Part shown: positions 7,226 through 8,670 of the stretch, one piece after another | How positions within the stretch are numbered: the first letter of the stretch is position 1 | How the letters are laid out: every line of letters starts with the position of its first letter | Assembly: GCA_012511845.1 (NCBI GenBank) | Contig: JAAZFF010000307.1 | Coordinates: 1 to 8,670 of the forward strand | DNA from: Lentisphaerota bacterium | GTDB lineage: Bacteria; Verrucomicrobiota; Kiritimatiellia; RFP12; UBA3636 | DNA: 8,670 bases | Direction: 5' to 3' | Notes under the pieces: model-generated | The model's input: the letters and a program-made list of their open reading frames with translations, nothing else | What the model was told of the DNA's origin: nothing | The model's database searches: none | Made by a program: the position numbers and the translations under genes

Positions 7226-7278
7226 TAAAAATTGTGATAGCGAATACGATTTTTCTGTTTGGCATGTTTTGATATTAG

Positions 7279-7301
7279 ATAACAAAATAGAGTTTTGTTA
7301 T
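7279..7301. repeat. Perfect 9-5-9 inverted repeat, possible operator
   Basis: ATAACAAAA (7279-7287) and its exact complement TTTTGTTAT (7293-7301) flank a five-base centre. It lies about 54 bp upstream of the adhesin -35 element. Only one G-C pair per arm and no T-run after it on either strand argue against a terminator, so a binding site for a dimeric regulator is the better reading. No regulator gene is in the window. Confidence 0.45.
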
Positions 7302-7473
7302 AGGCAATTACAGGTTTCCGGGAAAGATTGGTACCGGTGGCATGGGCGAAATATGGCGTGCAGCAAACCGGACAACGGACCTCAGTGGTTGCCAAGAAGA
7401 CACCAATGTAGAACGGGCATTATTGCCTGCACATCTCTTTACTGCAAATTTAGGGTCAATTTTCGATTCTTGA
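7291..7473 (+). pseudogene. Relic of a PknB-type Ser/Thr kinase N terminus
   Basis: The frame from 7300 reads I-G, then NYRFPGKIGTGGMGEIWRA, an excellent match to subdomain I of bacterial eukaryotic-like Ser/Thr kinases (Y-x-I-x-x-K-I-G-x-G-G-M-G-E-V-Y-x-A), the ATP-binding glycine loop. A TAG at 7288-7290 blocks the frame just upstream and no start codon precedes the motif. After about ten residues similarity leaves this frame; in the +1 frame VVAKKTP (7385-7405) recalls subdomain II, with its ATP-anchoring Lys (VAxK), but is closed by TAG at 7409. The original frame ends at TGA 7471. No catalytic HRD or DFG motif follows. It therefore looks like a decayed, frameshifted 5' fragment, perhaps from duplication of a kinase gene elsewhere. 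Confidence 0.6.
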
Positions 7474-7498
7474 CTAGATCAAGTGGAATGTTTAAACT
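7470..7498 (+). promoter_or_regulatory. Candidate promoter for gap
   Basis: TTGACT (7470-7475) and TAAACT (7493-7498) lie 17 bases apart, matching -35 at 5/6 and -10 at 4/6; the leader would be about 118 bases. A perfect TATAAT at 7600-7605 is too close to the ribosome site (GGAG, 7613-7616) to leave a usable leader and has no -35 at the right spacing. An inverted repeat CTTGA-N5-TCAAG (7469-7483) overlaps the -35 and could be an operator. Confidence 0.4.
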
Positions 7499-7577
7499 TG
7501 ATGCCCTTGTTTTCGACTGTTCAGGGTTCTTGGTCGTGTGGCAGTCGGGGACAGATAGCAGATGGTGTACGTATTGA
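7488..7577 (+). pseudogene. Possible relic of a HAD-family hydrolase N terminus
   Basis: From ATG 7488 the frame reads MFKLDALVFDCSGFLV and stops after 29 residues. HAD phosphatases often begin 'MFK-x-D-A-x-I-F-D-C-D-G-V-L-V', so the first 16 residues resemble motif I. The second catalytic Asp is Ser here, and nothing after residue 16 looks like the family. There is no ribosome site. The match is short and could be chance; it is listed because the adjacent stretch holds another apparent gene relic. Confidence 0.25.
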
Positions 7578-7623
7578 ATTTTACACATAAACAAATAATT
7601 ATAATAATGGATGGAGAAAAACA

Positions 7624-8658
7624 ATGGCAATTAAAGTAGGTATAAATGGTTTCGGCCGAATTGGTCGCATGGTGTTCCGCGCGGCAATTGAAAACTTTTC
7701 AGAAGATATCGAAATTGTAGGTATCAACGATCTTCTGGAGCCCGATTATCTATCTTATATGCTTAGATATGATTCGGTTGCCGGTCGATTCAATCACGAT
7801 ATAAAGATTGAAGGCAACAATATGATTGTTGGTGGAAAGAAAATCCGGCTTACAGCAGAGATGGATCCTGCCAACCTCAAGTGGGACGAAGTAGGAGCGG
7901 AAGTAGTTATCGAATCAACAGGTCTTTTCCTGTCTGCTGACGATGAAACAGATGCCAACGGCAGAGTCAGACGCGGCGCAAGCGCTCACCTCAGAGCCGG
8001 TGCGAAAAAAGTCATCATGTCCGCCCCGTCAAAAGACGCTACAAAAATGTACGTCTACGGAGTAAATCACGACACGTATGGCGGAGAAGCAATCATTTCC
8101 AACGCTTCCTGTACAACAAACTGCCTTGCTCCGATAGCAAAGGTAATTGATGACGCTTTTGGAATTAAGCGCGGTCTAATGACTACAGTACACGCTGCAA
8201 CAGCTACACAGAAAACAGTCGATGGACCATCACAGAAGGACTGGCGCGGAGGCCGCGGTATCCTCGGCAACATAATTCCATCATCAACAGGCGCCGCCAA
8301 AGCTGTCGGCAAGGTTCTGCCCCAGCTCAACGGGAAACTTACCGGTATGGCACTTCGTGTTCCCACACCCAACGTCTCCGTAGTGGACCTGACAGTCGAA
8401 CTCGAAAAACCTGCAACTTACGCAGATATATGCGATGCAATGAAGAAAGCATCCGAAGGTGAGCTTAATGGCACACTCGGATATACTGATGAAGCCGTCG
8501 TTTCGACCGACTATATCGGATGCCCCAAAGCATCAACATTTGATGAAAAAGCAGGTATAGCGCTTGATGATACTTTCGTAAAGGTCGTCGCCTGGTACGA
8601 TAACGAATGGGGTTACTCTAATACCGTCCTGAAGATGGTAAAGGTAATCTGCAAGTAA
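7624..8658 (+). CDS. gap: Glyceraldehyde-3-phosphate dehydrogenase, class I
   Basis: A complete 344-residue cytoplasmic enzyme of glycolysis that converts glyceraldehyde 3-phosphate, NAD+ and phosphate to 1,3-bisphosphoglycerate and NADH. The N-terminal Rossmann motif is INGFGRIGR (7-15); Asn35-Asp36 after the second strand favour NAD over NADP. Catalytic Cys163 is in SNASCTTNC and His190 in MTTVHAAT. Phosphate-site segments follow: TATQKTVDGPSQKDWRGGR (193-211) and SSTGAAKAVGKVLP (220-233). The C-terminal end has AWYDNEWGYSN (323-333). It is 13 residues longer than E. coli GapA, mostly through an Asp/Arg-rich insertion near residues 105-117 between GLFL and the SAHLRAGAKKV segment. GGAG (7613-7616) lies seven bases before ATG 7624. 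It is transcribed away from the adhesin operon. The stop TAA is at 8656-8658; only 12 bases follow, so its terminator or operon partners are not visible. Confidence 0.97.
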   Translation: MAIKVGINGFGRIGRMVFRAAIENFSEDIEIVGINDLLEPDYLSYMLRYDSVAGRFNHDIKIEGNNMIVGGKKIRLTAEMDPANLKWDEVGAEVVIESTGLFLSADDETDANGRVRRGASAHLRAGAKKVIMSAPSKDATKMYVYGVNHDTYGGEAIISNASCTTNCLAPIAKVIDDAFGIKRGLMTTVHAATATQKTVDGPSQKDWRGGRGILGNIIPSSTGAAKAVGKVLPQLNGKLTGMALRVPTPNVSVVDLTVELEKPATYADICDAMKKASEGELNGTLGYTDEAVVSTDYIGCPKASTFDEKAGIALDDTFVKVVAWYDNEWGYSNTVLKMVKVICK

Positions 8659-8670
8659 TATATACTCTAC

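Larger units (their letters stand above)
7105..7623. other. Divergent intergenic region between adhesin and gap
   Basis: 519 bp with no intact gene. The left half (7105-7300) is very AT-rich and holds the adhesin ribosome site, promoter and an inverted repeat. The right half is less AT-rich and holds apparent coding relics on the plus strand (7291-7473 and 7488-7577) plus the probable gap promoter. The longest open frame here (7269-7577, plus) has no ribosome site and looks like coding only in its last third, so I do not call it a gene. Confidence 0.7.

Noticed and set aside
7269..7577. 102-codon plus-strand frame before gap as a real gene
   Set aside because: No ribosome site; the kinase motif lies in a different frame, and only the last 29 codons resemble any family. 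Treated as relics.
7600..7605. Perfect TATAAT just before gap as the -10 element
   Set aside because: Transcription would begin at about 7612, on the ribosome site itself, and no -35 hexamer lies 16-18 bases upstream.
7439..7630. 63-codon minus-strand frame overlapping the gap start
   Set aside because: Overlaps the gap ribosome site and start codon, has no ribosome site of its own and no recognisable motif.

Overview
The window reads as chromosomal DNA of a carbohydrate-degrading bacterium of the PVC superphylum, most likely Kiritimatiellota, Lentisphaerota or a close relative. This is inference. It rests on a secreted protein that joins a discoidin-like domain, two FN3-like domains of the 'ATLNG...YWGTTDGG...YYYRF' type and autotransporter-associated beta-strand repeats, followed directly by an S1 sulfatase. 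No rRNA or other taxonomic marker is present.

Layout. Everything from 7104 down to 1 is read on the minus strand, in this order: a large secreted adhesin-like gene (7104 to 3192), a formylglycine-type sulfatase (3179 to 1842), a ferritin (1648 to 1154) and a xylose-isomerase-like TIM-barrel protein (1131 to beyond base 1). On the plus strand, diverging from the adhesin, lies a class I glyceraldehyde-3-phosphate dehydrogenase (7624 to 8658). The 519-bp divergent intergenic region (7105-7623) carries a good minus-strand sigma70-type promoter, a perfect 9-5-9 inverted repeat, a candidate promoter for gap, and what look like coding relics: the N-terminal glycine loop of a PknB-type serine/threonine kinase, and more tentatively a HAD-phosphatase N terminus.

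How the genes may work together. Adhesin and sulfatase are 12 bp apart and in the same reading frame, separated by a single TAG, so they are almost certainly co-transcribed. A surface glycan-binding protein with a sulfatase fits use of sulfated polysaccharide, and the sugar-isomerase-like gene could act on a released sugar. Ferritin and the isomerase-like gene are 22 bp apart and form a second pair, with a possible promoter of their own inside the 193-bp gap after the sulfatase. The gap gene is housekeeping.

Main oddities. (1) The adhesin is broken by a one-base excess in an A8 run; removing one A restores one 1303-residue protein with signal peptide and intact discoidin-like domain. (2) The sulfatase has no signal peptide and no visible Shine-Dalgarno sequence, and is one in-frame UAG away from the exported adhesin. 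(3) The isomerase-like protein keeps the catalytic His/Asp pair and most metal ligands, but His replaces one metal-binding Asp and also the substrate-pocket Phe. (4) A kinase relic lies in the gap leader region. No complete novel system is evident; the adhesin-sulfatase junction and the altered isomerase are the best leads.
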